Shown here in pieces: positions 32,949-46,400 of a DNA stretch of 64,000 nucleotides. Under the pieces are notes generated by a model. It made no database searches, had not been told where the DNA came from, and worked only from the letters and a program-made list of their open reading frames with translations. Numbering within the stretch: the stretch's first letter is position 1; each line of letters begins with the position of its first letter. Origin of the DNA: Paenibacillus chitinolyticus NBRC 15660 (GTDB lineage: Bacteria > Bacillota > Bacilli > Paenibacillales > NBRC-103111); the NCBI RefSeq assembly GCF_000739915.1, contig NZ_BBJT01000002.1:124001-188000 (forward strand), in the 5' to 3' direction. The translations under genes and the position numbers were made by a program.

Positions 32949-33317
32949 CTATTCCTCTCTCAACTGTTTGATCATGTTCATAATGTCTTCGGTTGTCAGT
33001 CCGAGTTTGTCGGCTTCATCCAGCAGATCGGATAACAGTTCCTTGTGGAAACGTTCTCTCCGTTTAATCTGAATCTTCTGCTTCGCATCGGCCGCGACAT
33101 ACATGCCAAGCCCTCTTTTTTTGTACAGAATCCCTTCATTTACGAGCAGCCCGATTCCCTTCACTACAGTCGCGGGATTGATCTGAAACAGCTGGGAAAA
33201 CTGGGCCACGGAAAGAATTTGTTCATCCACACGGAAAGTGCCGTTCAGAATATCGTCCTCAATGATGTCGGCTACCTGTTGAAAAATCGGCTGCTTATCG
33301 TCGAAAGTTACACTCAT
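32949..33317 (-). CDS. GntR-family regulator, YtrA subfamily
   Basis: 122 residues. The winged helix-turn-helix begins PIFQQVADIIEDDILNGTF and continues SVAQFSQLFQINPATVVKGIGLLVNEGILYKKRGLGMYV. A short C-terminal helix for dimerisation follows, characteristic of YtrA rather than FadR types. The start at 33317 follows GGTGAGGG closely; an ATG six codons upstream is possible. The -10 of its own promoter and that of the divergent ABC operon are followed by near-identical sequence with GTAACATAC, so it probably represses both. Confidence 0.9.
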   Translation of the reverse strand: MSVTFDDKQPIFQQVADIIEDDILNGTFRVDEQILSVAQFSQLFQINPATVVKGIGLLVNEGILYKKRGLGMYVAADAKQKIQIKRRERFHKELLSDLLDEADKLGLTTEDIMNMIKQLREE

Positions 33318-33331
33318 TCCCTCACCATTCA

Positions 33332-33388
33332 GCATATTAGTATGTTACCTATCCAGCACACTATAATTTATGGGCCAAAAATTGTCAA
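33332..33388 (-). promoter_or_regulatory. Promoter and operator of the GntR/ABC operon
   Basis: On the minus strand TTGACA-N17-TATAGT (33360-33388), followed by an operator-like stretch containing GTAACATAC (33340-33348). It matches the divergent promoter closely. Confidence 0.75.
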
Positions 33389-33442
33389 TCAAGGCTTCAA
33401 GCAGTTTGCGCCGCCACGGGAAAATACACATCCATCCAGTGA

Positions 33443-33499
33443 TTGACAATTATTCACAAGCGTATTATAGTATGCTACATTAGTAACATACCAACATAC
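33443..33499 (+). promoter_or_regulatory. Twin promoter and operator of the divergent ABC operon
   Basis: TTGACA-N17-TATAGT (33443-33471), followed by an operator-like stretch with GTAACATAC at 33483-33491. From the -10 onward, 26 of 35 bases are identical to the opposite promoter, with no gaps. Confidence 0.75.
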
Positions 33500-33568
33500 A
33501 AACTAAACTAACTTAGCGCAAAAGAACTTCCGAAGTTTCAATAAACCCAGTACGAGGAGATGTCCTAA

Positions 33569-34273
33569 GTGAACAAGTTAATCGAATTCAAGAACGTAGC
33601 GAAAGAATACAAAATAGGCGAAGTGCAGATCAAAGCGCTCGATGGCGTTGATTTTTCCATAACGGAAGGGGAATTCGTCGTTATTTTGGGTGCAAGCGGT
33701 GCCGGTAAAAGCACGATTTTGAACATACTCGGCGGTATGGATACGGCTACGTCAGGTCAAGTGTTTGTTGGCGATCAGGAAATCACTAGCCTTGGCGAAA
33801 AAAAGTTAACGCAATATCGCGGCGAGAAAGTGGGATTTGTGTTCCAATTTTATAACTTAATTCCGAATTTAAACGCATTGGAGAATGTGGAGTTCGCCAC
33901 GGAAGTATGCAAAAACTATCTGGATGCGAAACAAATTTTATATAAAGTCGGACTGCAGGACCGGATCAAAAATTTCCCTTCCCAGCTCTCCGGAGGCGAA
34001 CAGCAAAGGGTTGCCATAGCCAGGGCGGTTGCCAAAAACCCTCTGCTTCTGCTCTGCGATGAACCGACCGGAGCTTTGGATTATGTGACAGGAAAGTCCG
34101 TCTTGAAGCTTCTGCAAGAGTTGAACAAGGACACGAAAACGTGCGTCGTTCTCGTCACCCATAATTCCGCTATTGCTCCGATGGCCGACAAAATTATCAA
34201 GGTTAAAAGCGGAAGGATCGAAAGCGTTACGCTGAATAAAGAAAAACAAAATGTGGAAGGGATCGAGTGGTGA
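33569..34273 (+). CDS. ABC transporter ATPase, LolD/MacB-like
   Basis: 234 residues with Walker [10 protein letters not shown], signature [14 protein letters not shown], Walker [13 protein letters not shown] and H-loop VLVTHN. Closest in pattern to the MacB/LolD/BceA class that works with FtsX-like permeases, often acting by mechanotransmission. The start is GTG at 33569 with GAGGAG 9 bases upstream. Its stop overlaps the permease start (TGATG), so the two are translationally coupled. Regulated from the twin promoter by the divergent GntR protein (inference). Confidence 0.94.
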   Translation: MNKLIEFKNVAKEYKIGEVQIKALDGVDFSITEGEFVVILGASGAGKSTILNILGGMDTATSGQVFVGDQEITSLGEKKLTQYRGEKVGFVFQFYNLIPNLNALENVEFATEVCKNYLDAKQILYKVGLQDRIKNFPSQLSGGEQQRVAIARAVAKNPLLLLCDEPTGALDYVTGKSVLKLLQELNKDTKTCVVLVTHNSAIAPMADKIIKVKSGRIESVTLNKEKQNVEGIEW

Positions 34274-36600
34274 TGAAGCTGTTTTCCAAATTAATAAGGG
34301 ATATTAGACAATCTTCAGGGCAATTTATAGCGCTGGTATTGGTTGTTGCTGTGGGGGCTTTTTTCTACGGGGGCCTGGTCAGCTATAGCGATACTCTCCG
34401 TGCTTATACGAAAGATTATTTTAAAAGCCATAATTTAAGCGATTTATACGTCTATTACAATCAAATATCCAAAGAGGAAGCGGCAGGCTTAAGCGAAATT
34501 GAAGGGATACATAAATTAGAAGGACGTTATACGTTGGAGGCCAAGCAAGTCTTTGAAAACGTGAAAACTTCGTTAACCGTTCATTCGATTCCCGCGAACA
34601 ATGAAATCAATACGCTTACGATAGTCGAGGGCAGTATCCCGTCAAAAAAGGGAGAAATCGTATTAGATTCCCATTATGCCGCTGAACATCAGTATCGTGA
34701 AGGCGATACCATTCGTATCTATACGGACGGTAAAGAGTTTACGTTTACGATTAGCGGCTTGTGTGAGAATGTGGAATATGCCAAGAAAAACCGGACCCAA
34801 GACCACAAAGCTCAAGGATTCGCATACATCTCCGAAGAAACCATTCCGGACATTCTGGGTGGCGGCTTTACCTATAATGAAATCATGATTGATGCCCAAG
34901 AGGGTTACGACGTGGATCAATTAGGCAAATCCATTGAAGCGCAGTCCTCCCCGCTTGCCTATTTAAACCAAGTAAATAAGGAGCGGACCTTCAACTATTC
35001 CCAAATTACGCAAACCATCTACAATAACACCATGATGAGTAAGGTTATCCCTTTGGTACTCTTTTTGATTGAGGCGATTATCGTCTTGCTGATTATGTCG
35101 AGACTGATAGATTCTCAAAGAAATCAAGTGGGCATCATGAAGGCTTTGGGCGTCAAAAGCAGAAGCATCCTGCTTCATTATATGGGATACCCTGTGCTGG
35201 TAAGTATTGTAGGCTCCATCCTGGGCTGTGCCATTGCCGCACTTGTATTCATCCCCTTGGTAAGAGGGTCGAACGCACGGGCCTACTCGCTGCCTGACAT
35301 TACATTCTCGCTTTCCTTATTCACCCTTATTCCTCCCATCATTTTCTCCGGTGCTTTCGGAAGTTTAGCCTGTTATTTAAGCGGAAGAAGCGTATTAAAA
35401 GAACGTGCGGCTCAGGCCATGCGTCCTAAACCCCCTAAGAAGATGAAAAAATTGATCATCGAAAAAATTCCGGGGATCTGGAATCGTATTCCCTACAGCT
35501 ACAAACTTATTTTCCGAAATCTATTTTTAAATAAACAAAAAGCTTTGGCAAGCTCAGTTGGCATTGTTGTTAGCACGGTTTTATTAATCACGGCTTTTGG
35601 CACTCAGACCGCCTTGCAAAAAGTAGCCGGCCAAACTGAAGATGTCCATACCTATGATTTAAGAGTGGATTATTCGGTGGGACCGATTCCTGATCCGGCA
35701 GAGCTGCCCTCCGGTATTAAAAACAGGTATGGATTAGCCACCTTCCCTGTTGAATTTATCAAAGATGACGGGCATGAAAATGCCACTCTGGTTGTTACTG
35801 AAAAAGATAACTCTCTCCTTCATTTCTTTGACGATCAGGACAACAAGATTTCATTGGAAGAAGGCGGTGTGCTGGTACCCAAATCTTACGCCGACAAATA
35901 CCACATTGCAGAAGGGGACAGGATCAAATTAAAGTTTGCAGATCCTGAGCTTAAAAACAAATCCGTTGATATGAAGGTATTGCACATATCCACCCAGTAC
36001 TCGAATCCGTCGTTTTATATCACACCGGCTTATTTAAAGAGCTTTGACCTGGATTACAGCCCTTCCTCGCTTTTAATTGAAGCCGCCGGCCCTGCAGATC
36101 TTGCAAGCATTCGTCACTTCTTCGAACAAGATCCACAGGTAGATGCCCTTACAGATAAGACTGATCTAAAGAAATCAGCTCAATACATTTTGAAGCAAAA
36201 CAGCTTTGTGTTTATCATGTTTATCATTTGCGCGGTCCTGCTTTCTTTTGGCGCCATCTATACGATAACTTCCATCAACATTTACGAAAGAAACCGCGAG
36301 CTCGCAACCCTGAAAGTATTGGGCTATCAAAAAAGTAAAATAAACCGTCTCATCTTTTTTGAAAACATTATTCTCACCACCTTTGCGGTTCTTGTAGCGT
36401 TACCAATCAGCGGCTATGTGTATTCACTTGTTGTAAAGGCCCTGTCCAGTACCCATCAGCAAATCCCGAATCAATTAAATCTGTTCGTCATGTCGGTTGC
36501 CGTTATCGCCGCCTACTTACTCACCCTGCTCTCTAACTTACTGCTTCGGCGAAAAATAACCCGGATTAATATGATCGAATCTTTGAAAAGCGTAGAATAG
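34273..36600 (+). CDS. FtsX-like ABC permease with two FtsX domains
   Basis: 775 residues. One N-terminal TM (about 14-34), an extracytoplasmic region (about 35-250), three TMs forming the first FtsX domain (about 255-370; ends IPPIIFSGAFGSLACYLSGR), a TM at about 425-445, a second extracytoplasmic region, and a C-terminal FtsX domain with three TMs (FVFIMFIICAVLLSFGAIYTI; NRELATLKVLGYQKSKI). The two extracytoplasmic parts suggest substrate capture or peptide sensing at the cell surface. The start is the ATG in TGATG. The two-gene operon ends at a hairpin shared with the convergent gene. Confidence 0.9.
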   Translation: MKLFSKLIRDIRQSSGQFIALVLVVAVGAFFYGGLVSYSDTLRAYTKDYFKSHNLSDLYVYYNQISKEEAAGLSEIEGIHKLEGRYTLEAKQVFENVKTSLTVHSIPANNEINTLTIVEGSIPSKKGEIVLDSHYAAEHQYREGDTIRIYTDGKEFTFTISGLCENVEYAKKNRTQDHKAQGFAYISEETIPDILGGGFTYNEIMIDAQEGYDVDQLGKSIEAQSSPLAYLNQVNKERTFNYSQITQTIYNNTMMSKVIPLVLFLIEAIIVLLIMSRLIDSQRNQVGIMKALGVKSRSILLHYMGYPVLVSIVGSILGCAIAALVFIPLVRGSNARAYSLPDITFSLSLFTLIPPIIFSGAFGSLACYLSGRSVLKERAAQAMRPKPPKKMKKLIIEKIPGIWNRIPYSYKLIFRNLFLNKQKALASSVGIVVSTVLLITAFGTQTALQKVAGQTEDVHTYDLRVDYSVGPIPDPAELPSGIKNRYGLATFPVEFIKDDGHENATLVVTEKDNSLLHFFDDQDNKISLEEGGVLVPKSYADKYHIAEGDRIKLKFADPELKNKSVDMKVLHISTQYSNPSFYITPAYLKSFDLDYSPSSLLIEAAGPADLASIRHFFEQDPQVDALTDKTDLKKSAQYILKQNSFVFIMFIICAVLLSFGAIYTITSINIYERNRELATLKVLGYQKSKINRLIFFENIILTTFAVLVALPISGYVYSLVVKALSSTHQQIPNQLNLFVMSVAVIAAYLLTLLSNLLLRRKITRINMIESLKSVE

Positions 36601-36642
36601 ATGGGATCGCCTAAGCCCCCGTAATGTCTTGACACCATCAGC

Positions 36643-36679
36643 AAAAAAATAGCCTTGGCCATTAGTCGGCCAAGGCTAT
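36643..36679. terminator. Terminator between convergent operons
   Basis: ATAGCCTTGGCC and GGCCAAGGCTAT form a perfect 12-bp stem with a 7-base loop. The T7 tract is on the minus strand, so it best ends the phosphotransferase gene. Confidence 0.88.
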
Positions 36680-36766
36680 CTGCATACAAGCGAAGCGGAG
36701 CCGATTCGCGCGGCTCACCAAGCGGTGAGGATCAGAGCTCAAGACATGCGTGTTGAGCGGCAACGA

Positions 36767-39373
<2,607 letters not shown>

Positions 39374-39421
39374 CTAACCATTAAATTGAGAAAAACAGTT
39401 GACAAGAGTTCACCGGCACGG

Positions 39422-39436
39422 TACACTTAAAGTGTA
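39422..39436. promoter_or_regulatory. Palindrome upstream of the rph-like gene
   Basis: TACACTT-A-AAGTGTA is a perfect dyad about 60 bases before the start codon, upstream of a possible weak promoter (TTGTCA, then TAATGG after 16 bases). Candidate regulator site. Confidence 0.45.
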
Positions 39437-39517
39437 AGATGCATTAATTATGTCCGTATATTTAAAAAAAAGAGTCGCGATCTGATTATATCATCGTGTC
39501 TGTTTATATGCAAGACT

Positions 39518-39551
39518 AAAGAACCTGATAATACTACTCAGGTTCTTTTTT
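39518..39551 (+). terminator. Orphan plus-strand terminator-like hairpin
   Basis: AAAGAACCTGA and TCAGGTTCTTT form an 11-bp stem followed by T tract. No plus-strand gene lies upstream; it may end an unannotated transcript or act weakly on the minus strand. Confidence 0.5.
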
Positions 39552-39626
39552 GATATTCCGCTATTATTCCTATCAAAAACTGTGGTTCGAGCCGAACTCC
39601 GTCATAGGATCACCAGACGATTAAAG

Positions 39627-39660
39627 ACAAAAAAACCGCTCCTCTTTTCAGGGAACGGTT
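39627..39660 (-). terminator. Terminator of the SUKH-family gene
   Basis: On the minus strand ACCGTTCC pairs with GGAGCGGT, followed by T7. It lies about 30 bases beyond the stop codon. Confidence 0.8.
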
Positions 39661-39690
39661 CGTTATTTTTTTACGGAACCTTTTCCGAAT

Positions 39691-40149
39691 TTAAGAACGC
39701 TCGTCGATCAGCTGTTCCAAAAACTCCGCGAACGTCAAAGCATAGGTTTCGATCAAGTCATTCATGAGATCATAGCGCATAATCGGAAATTCACCCTGTT
39801 CATTCTTGGAAGACGTATCAAAATAATAAAGCTCGTCGTCATCCGGAACGAACAAGTCGAGTCTGTGGGGAAACCGGCTTACGAGCCATTCTTCTTCTTT
39901 ATTCAGCCTATGTATATAGAGAAGGTCGCTGTCGACATACTCTCTATGCTCCGGAGAAACGAGCGTCAGAATGTTCCCGCCGTTCAACGAGGCATTTCCG
40001 TAATGAATCAGCCACCAGCGGTAAGACGGAGGCAGGCTGAATCCCAATTCCTCTTCCGCTTCCGCTATCCAGCTCTCTTCCGCCCCGTGACCGGGAAACC
40101 ATTTTAAAGCAGTAGTCGTCTTCAGTTTGTCTGCCAAACGCTCATACAT
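39691..40149 (-). CDS. SMI1/KNR4 (SUKH-1) family protein
   Basis: 152 residues with the SUKH signature: WFPGHGAEESWIAEAEEELGFSLPPSYRWWLIHYGNASLNGGNILTL in pattern (here quoted in parts: EAEEELGFSLPPSYRWWL and the G-G strand), then WLVSRFPHRLDLFVPDDDELYYFD and a C-terminal FAEFLEQLI helix. SUKH proteins often serve as immunity proteins against polymorphic toxins, but many are free-standing and uncharacterised. The start at 40149 has AGGAAGG 9 bases upstream. No toxin gene is recognised beside it, and the giant adjacent gene shows no toxin domain at its C terminus. Confidence 0.82.
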   Translation of the reverse strand: MYERLADKLKTTTALKWFPGHGAEESWIAEAEEELGFSLPPSYRWWLIHYGNASLNGGNILTLVSPEHREYVDSDLLYIHRLNKEEEWLVSRFPHRLDLFVPDDDELYYFDTSSKNEQGEFPIMRYDLMNDLIETYALTFAEFLEQLIDERS

Positions 40150-40469
40150 GAGTTGCATCCTTCCTCTCTCGCACCTGTATAATTTCCAAATTCTGCTCCT
40201 CCATTATAGCACATTAAATTCACCGGCATCGGTGCCCGACATCCCGGCTCTTCGATTTCACTAAAGATACTTCTCGACTTAACGGATCGATCGGCGATAA
40301 TCCACCGCGGTTCGTAACAACTAACGCTCCTGCCTATTACGGCGCTTCGGGATTTTCACTTTCCTTTGCGGTTCTCTTTTTATGCATAGGGTCAAGAATC
40401 CCTTTCATAGGTATAGTCGAACCTTCCATAACCGGGAGTCGATAAACCTAACTTGGAGGATATGCAGCG
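40150..40469. other. Region upstream of the giant gene
   Basis: No protein-coding gene is supported. The only clear signal is GGAGG 10 bases before the giant gene's ATG. Two weak -10-like elements starting CATAGG occur at about 40385 and 40410; neither matches a sporulation promoter consensus well enough to call. Confidence 0.4.
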
Positions 40470-43400
40470 ATGGCCTTTTTGCAGCGATATGCCGCAAACC
40501 AGACAGGTGCCATTACATTTACAGGCAATACACTCGGATTGAGCCGATCCGAAACTGCGGGCGTTCCAGGAACAGTAGACAGCATAGGGGCTTACATAAC
40601 TACGGACACGACACTCCAGTACGGTACATATCCGGCAGGAACGACAAGCCTATACACCTCCAACAGCTCTGCCGCAGTTCTCACTCTTCCCGCAGGGAGT
40701 ACGGTATTGTACGCAGAGCTCATCTGGGGCGGCTCCTATCTGGACGGTACGGTCAACAATACCGCTTTTATCAACAACCCCATCACCTTCACCACACCGG
40801 CGGGCACATCGAGCGTAACTCAAGATGCCGCTACCGTCTATAACGTGACGTTTGCGGTCTCTCCGAGTTCTGTTCTGGCATACGTCCGCACGGCCAATGT
40901 AACGGCTTTAGTCAGTGCCGGAGGCACGGGAACCTACACGGCCAAAAGCATCGTAGGCACGCTTGCCGTTCCGGACCCCACAGCCAATCACGCCGGATGG
41001 ACTCTCGCAGTCGTGTACCAGAACCCGAGTCTACCCTTCCGGAATCTCTCGCTGGGTGTGGGCGCGGAGATTGTCCAGTCGACTTCGGGGGCCGTCAATG
41101 TAGTCATCTCCGGCTTCGCCACTCCGGCTCAAGGGACGTTAAAAGGCCGTGCGTTAATCAGCGCGCAGGAAGGAGACGCCAACAAAACCGGGGACCAGGC
41201 TCTATTCGGTCCGACGGCATCGAGTCTGACGGCTCTATCAGGGGCTAACAATTTCGCCGCGAACTTTTTTGCGTCCCAAATCAACAAAGATGACGGCACG
41301 CTCGACACAAGCGGAACGTTCGGTACGCGCAACGCCGTCAACGGGGCTCCGGGCACGCTGATCAGCGGTGGACGCCAGGGATGGGATATTACCAACGTGG
41401 ATATATCCTCCACGCTGAAAAACGCCCAGACCTCCGCGATTTTACAACTGACGACGTCCGGGGACGGGTATATCGTGAATGCGAACGCCATTCAAATCGA
41501 CATTAACGCCCCCCTCGTATCCGTGACTAAAACCGCCAGCGTAACCGGAGCCGTCATCGGCGATACGGTCACGTTCACCATCGCCGTTAAGAACACCGGA
41601 TTGGTCGACGCCTCCAGCACGGTCCTCACCGATCCGATTCCGGCCGGTTCCGCACTCGTCGCGAACAGTGTGACGGTCAACGGGACCGCTCGCACGGGTA
41701 CCGATCCTTCAGCCGGCATCCTGCTCGGGACGATAAGCGCGGGCAGTATGACCACCGTGACGTTCCGGGTGACCGTGACTTCCCTCCCATCGCCCGCTCA
41801 GCTTTCGAACCAGGCGACAGCCAGCTTCTCGTTTCAGAGTGTAGCCGGGGGACCGGTTATTTCCGGGAGCGTTCCCTCCAACACACTTGCCGTCCCGGTC
41901 TACCAGCCGGTTATCGGACTCGTCAAAACGGCAAACACTTCTACAGCGACCGTGGGAGATACGGTTACTTACACCTTGACGGCTGCGAACACGGGGAGTA
42001 TCCGCGCGGCCGCCACGTTGACCGATCCCATACCCGCAGGGTCCACATTTGTGACGGGCAGTGTAACCGTCAATGGGACGTCCCTGCCGGCCGCAAATCC
42101 GGCGACGGGATTCACCATCGGGAACATCGATGCCGGAGGCGGCGTCGTTACCGTCACGTTTCAAACGGTTGTGGCGTCTGTCCCCACCGGGGGAAGACTA
42201 ATCGATCAGGGCACGGCAAGCTACACGTATTCTCCTCCCGACGGGCGGACGCTTTCCGGTTCGGCGGTATCCAACACGCTGTCCATTCCCGTCTCGGCGC
42301 CGAACGTTACCGTGGTCAAAACCGCCGGTTCGACGGACGCTGTCGTCGGAGACACCGTGACTTACACCATTACGGCGACGAATAACGGGATTGTGCCCGT
42401 CACCGGTGTGGTCGTAACCGACCCGATTCCGGCCGGCTCCTCTTTCGTTACCGGCAGCGTAACCGTGAACGGCACGGCGGTTCCGGGCGCTAATCCGGCG
42501 ACAGGAGTTCCCGTCGCATCCATAGCAGCGGGTTCTTCGGCTGTCGTCACTTTCCGTGTTAATGTAACATCCGTTCCATCGCCCGCTCAGCTTTCCAACC
42601 AGGCGACTGTCAGCTTTTCGTCCGGTGCATTTACCGGCTCGTCCTTGTCCAATACGATCACGCTGCCTGTTTACCAGGCGGTCGTTTCAGCGGTGAAAAG
42701 CGTCAGTCCCGCAAGCGCAACGGTCGGTGCGACCCTCACATATACCGTCACTGTAAAAAATTCCGGCAACCTTTCCGTCTCCCTTAACGTGAGTGATCCG
42801 ATACCGGCCGGTTCCACGTTTCTTGCCGGCAGTGTGACGGTTAACGGCACGCCTTTACCGGCGGCGAATCCGGCAGCGGGCTTCGCGGCGGGAAGTTTGG
42901 CGGCCGGTGCAAGCTCCGTCATCACGTTCCAGACGGTCGTCACTTCCCTGCCCGCTACATCCCGGCTCGTGGATCAGGCGACCGCGTCCTACACGTACCA
43001 GCCCCCGGACGGGCGGACGCTCTCGGGAAGCGCCGTTTCCAATGAAGTGTCCGTTCCGGTATCGGCGCCGAACGTCGCTGCCGTCAAATCGGGTTCCAAA
43101 ACGGCTGCCACCGTCGGAGACGTCATTACGTACACCGTTGTCGCCGCTAACGGCAGCAGTGTCCCGGTCACCGGCGTCGTTATAACCGACCCGATTCCGG
43201 CGGGCACCACATTCAATGCCGGCAGTGTAACGGTTAACGGGACCGCGGTCCCGGCGGCCAATCCCTCCGCGGGAGTGCCTGTAGGCACAATCGCCGCCGG
43301 AGCTTCGACGACGCTGCAATTTACCGTTGCCGTCACCTCGGTGCCCTCTCCCGCCACGCTGGGAAATCAGGCAACCGTCAGTTTTACATCCGGTGCATTT

Positions 43401-46400
43401 ACCGGCTCTTCCGTTTCCAATACGGTATCTGTTCCGGTTTACCAACCCGTGCTCTCGGCTGTCAAGAGCGCCGATACGGCAAGAGCTACTGTCGGAGACA
43501 GTGTGACCTACACGGTGAGTTTGACGAACAGCGGCAACTACAACGCGAGCATTACGCTGACGGACCCGATTCCCGCCGGTTCCTCGTTCGCCCCGAACAG
43601 TGTAACGGTTAACGGACTTCCGCTGGCCGGCGCCGATCCGGTTACGGGAATATCCGTCGGAACCGTTTCGCCGGGAACGACGTCAACCGTCACTTTTCAG
43701 ACGGTAGTAAATTCCTTGCCCGCGCCTCCGCAGCTAAGCGATCAGGCGGTCGCCGCGTACACGTATCGGCTGCCGGACGGAAGAACGCTGACCGGCACGG
43801 TGTCGTCCAATATGCTTACCATCCCGGTGTCAGCGCCTAACGTATCGGTTGTCAAAACCACTTCCGCCACAGATGCCATAATCGGCGATACGGTGACGTA
43901 TACGATTGCCGTCACGAACAACGGGATAGAAGCCGTATCGGGTGTCGTGGTGACCGATCCGATTCCGGCGGGCTCTTCGTTCGTATCGGGAAGCGTGAAT
44001 GTACGGGGAGCGCCCCTGCCTACCGCCAATCCTGTCGCGGGCATTCCCGTCGGAAGCATTGCGGCGGGCGCTTCGGCGGCCGTAACGTTCGCCGTGCAGG
44101 TCAATACTCTGCCCTCCCCGCCGCAGCTTAGCAACCAGGCTTCCGCCAGCTTCGCCAGCGGGGCGTTTTCCGGAACGGCCGTCTCCGATCTTCTGATAGT
44201 GCCTGTTTATCAGCCGGTTCTGGCCGCTGTGAAAAGCGCCGGCACCTCCCGTGTCACTGTCGGCGATACCGTTGCCTATACCGTCACGATAACGAATTCG
44301 GGTAATCTGTCGGCCCAGCTTACCGTAACCGATCCGATCCCGACCGGTTCATCTTTTGTCGCCAATAGTGTGACGGTCGGCGGCGTTCCGGTACCGGGAG
44401 CCAATCCAGCCGCAGGCATCGCCGCGGGTGTTGCAGGACCGGGGGCGGCCGTCACGGTAACATTCCAGACCATCGTCAACACCCTGCCCTCCCCGCCTGT
44501 TTTGACCGACCAGGCCCAGGTTTCCTATACCTACCGTCCGCCAGACGGACGTTCACTGACCGGTTCCGTTTCATCCAATAGTGTTACGCTTCCCGTCTCT
44601 CTGCCGAATGTTACGATTGCGAAAAGCCCGTCCGCACCCGATGCGATTCCGGGGGATGTGATAACCTATACGTTGACGGTTTCCAACAGCGGGACGGGTG
44701 CCGTGTCGAACGTCGTGGTAACCGATCCGATTCCCGCCGGTTCCGTCTTCGTTGCAGGGAGTGTAAAAGTAAACGGCACCGCCGTTCCGGCCGTTAACCC
44801 GGCTAACGGTATCTCTGCAGGGACCATTGCGGCCGGAGCTTCATCGACTATTGTCTTCTCGGTGCAGGTCACGTCGCTGCCGTCCCCGCCGCAGCTCGTA
44901 AATCAAGCATCCGTCAGCTACACGAGCGGTTCCTTCAGCGGTTCTGCAGCGTCCAATACGGTCAGTCTTCCTGTCTACCAACCCATTGTCATCGTAAAGA
45001 AAAGCGCAAATCTCTCGCAAGGAACCGTAGGCGATCTTGTCACCTACTCGATTACCGCCTCCAACAGCGGAAATATCGGCGTTACCGCTTCGATCACCGA
45101 TGCCATTCCGGCCGGCAGTTCGCTTGTGTCCAACAGTGTCGCCCTCAATCAAGTCCCCCTTCCGGGAGCCAATCCCGCCGGCGGAATCGCCGCGGGCACG
45201 CTGGCACCCGGTGCTTCAACGACTCTGACATTTCAGGTGGTGATTACTTCCGTGCCAACGCCTCCACAGTTAGTCGACCAGGCCGCCGTGTCGTATACGT
45301 ATCAGCCTCCGGATGGACGGACGGTTTCCGGTTCCGCTTCGTCCAACACCGTCGTGATCCCGGTTTCCGCTCCCAATGTTGTCATAAGCAAAAGCGCAAG
45401 CGCTGCGGATGCGGTCGTAGGCGATACGATCGCTTATACGCTTGTCGCGGTAAATAACGGCATTGAGAATGTGACGAACGTAATCGTGACCGACTCTATT
45501 CCCGACGGCACAACGCTCGTGCCGGGAAGCGTAACGGTCAACAGCGTTCCCGTGCCGGGCGCAAACCCATCCGTCGGCGTACCGGCGGGTCTGATTGTCC
45601 CGGGGGGAGCGGCTGCCGTAACTTTCAGCGTGCTCGTCAATTCGCTGCCCGCCTCCGGACAGCTAGTGAACCGCGGTTCCGTCAGTTTTACAAGCGGCAC
45701 GCTCTCTTTCTCTTCGTTATCGAACACCGTTACCGTTCCCGTCTATCAATCCATTCTGTCCATAGCCAAAAGCGCAAATACCGTCAACGCAACCGTAGGC
45801 GATACGATTACCTACACGCTCGTGCTTTCCAACAGCGGAAACATTGCCGCTTCGACAACCGTGACGGATCTGATTCCCGCCGGTTCCGTTCTGCTCGACA
45901 ACAGCGTTACCGTCAACGGTTCTCCGCGTGCCGGAGCCGATCCTTCGACCGGAATTCCCGTCGGTTCCGTCGCGCCCGGCGTTCCCGTGACGGTTACGTT
46001 CCAAACGGTCGTAAACTCCGTTCCGGCCTCATCAATCCTTCTCGATCAGGCTTCCGCAAGCTTTGTATTCGTCCCCCCGGACGGACGCTCCGTTACCGGT
46101 TCAGCCGTGTCCAACACGCTTGTGATACCGGTCTCGGCTCCCAACGTAACCGTTACGCTTACGACGGCTTCTACGGATGCCGTCCTCGGTGATATCGTCT
46201 CCTACACCATAACGGCGACCAATAACGGCATCGAGAACGTGACTGGTGTTCTCGCCACGGACTCCATACCGGCAGGGTCGGTATTCGTTGCGGGCAGCGT
46301 GGTTCTAAACGGCACTTCGCTGCCGACGGCCAATCCCTCTGTGGGTGTTCCCGTAGGCATCATTGCGCCGGGCGCCTCGGCTGTACTCAGCTTTCAAACC

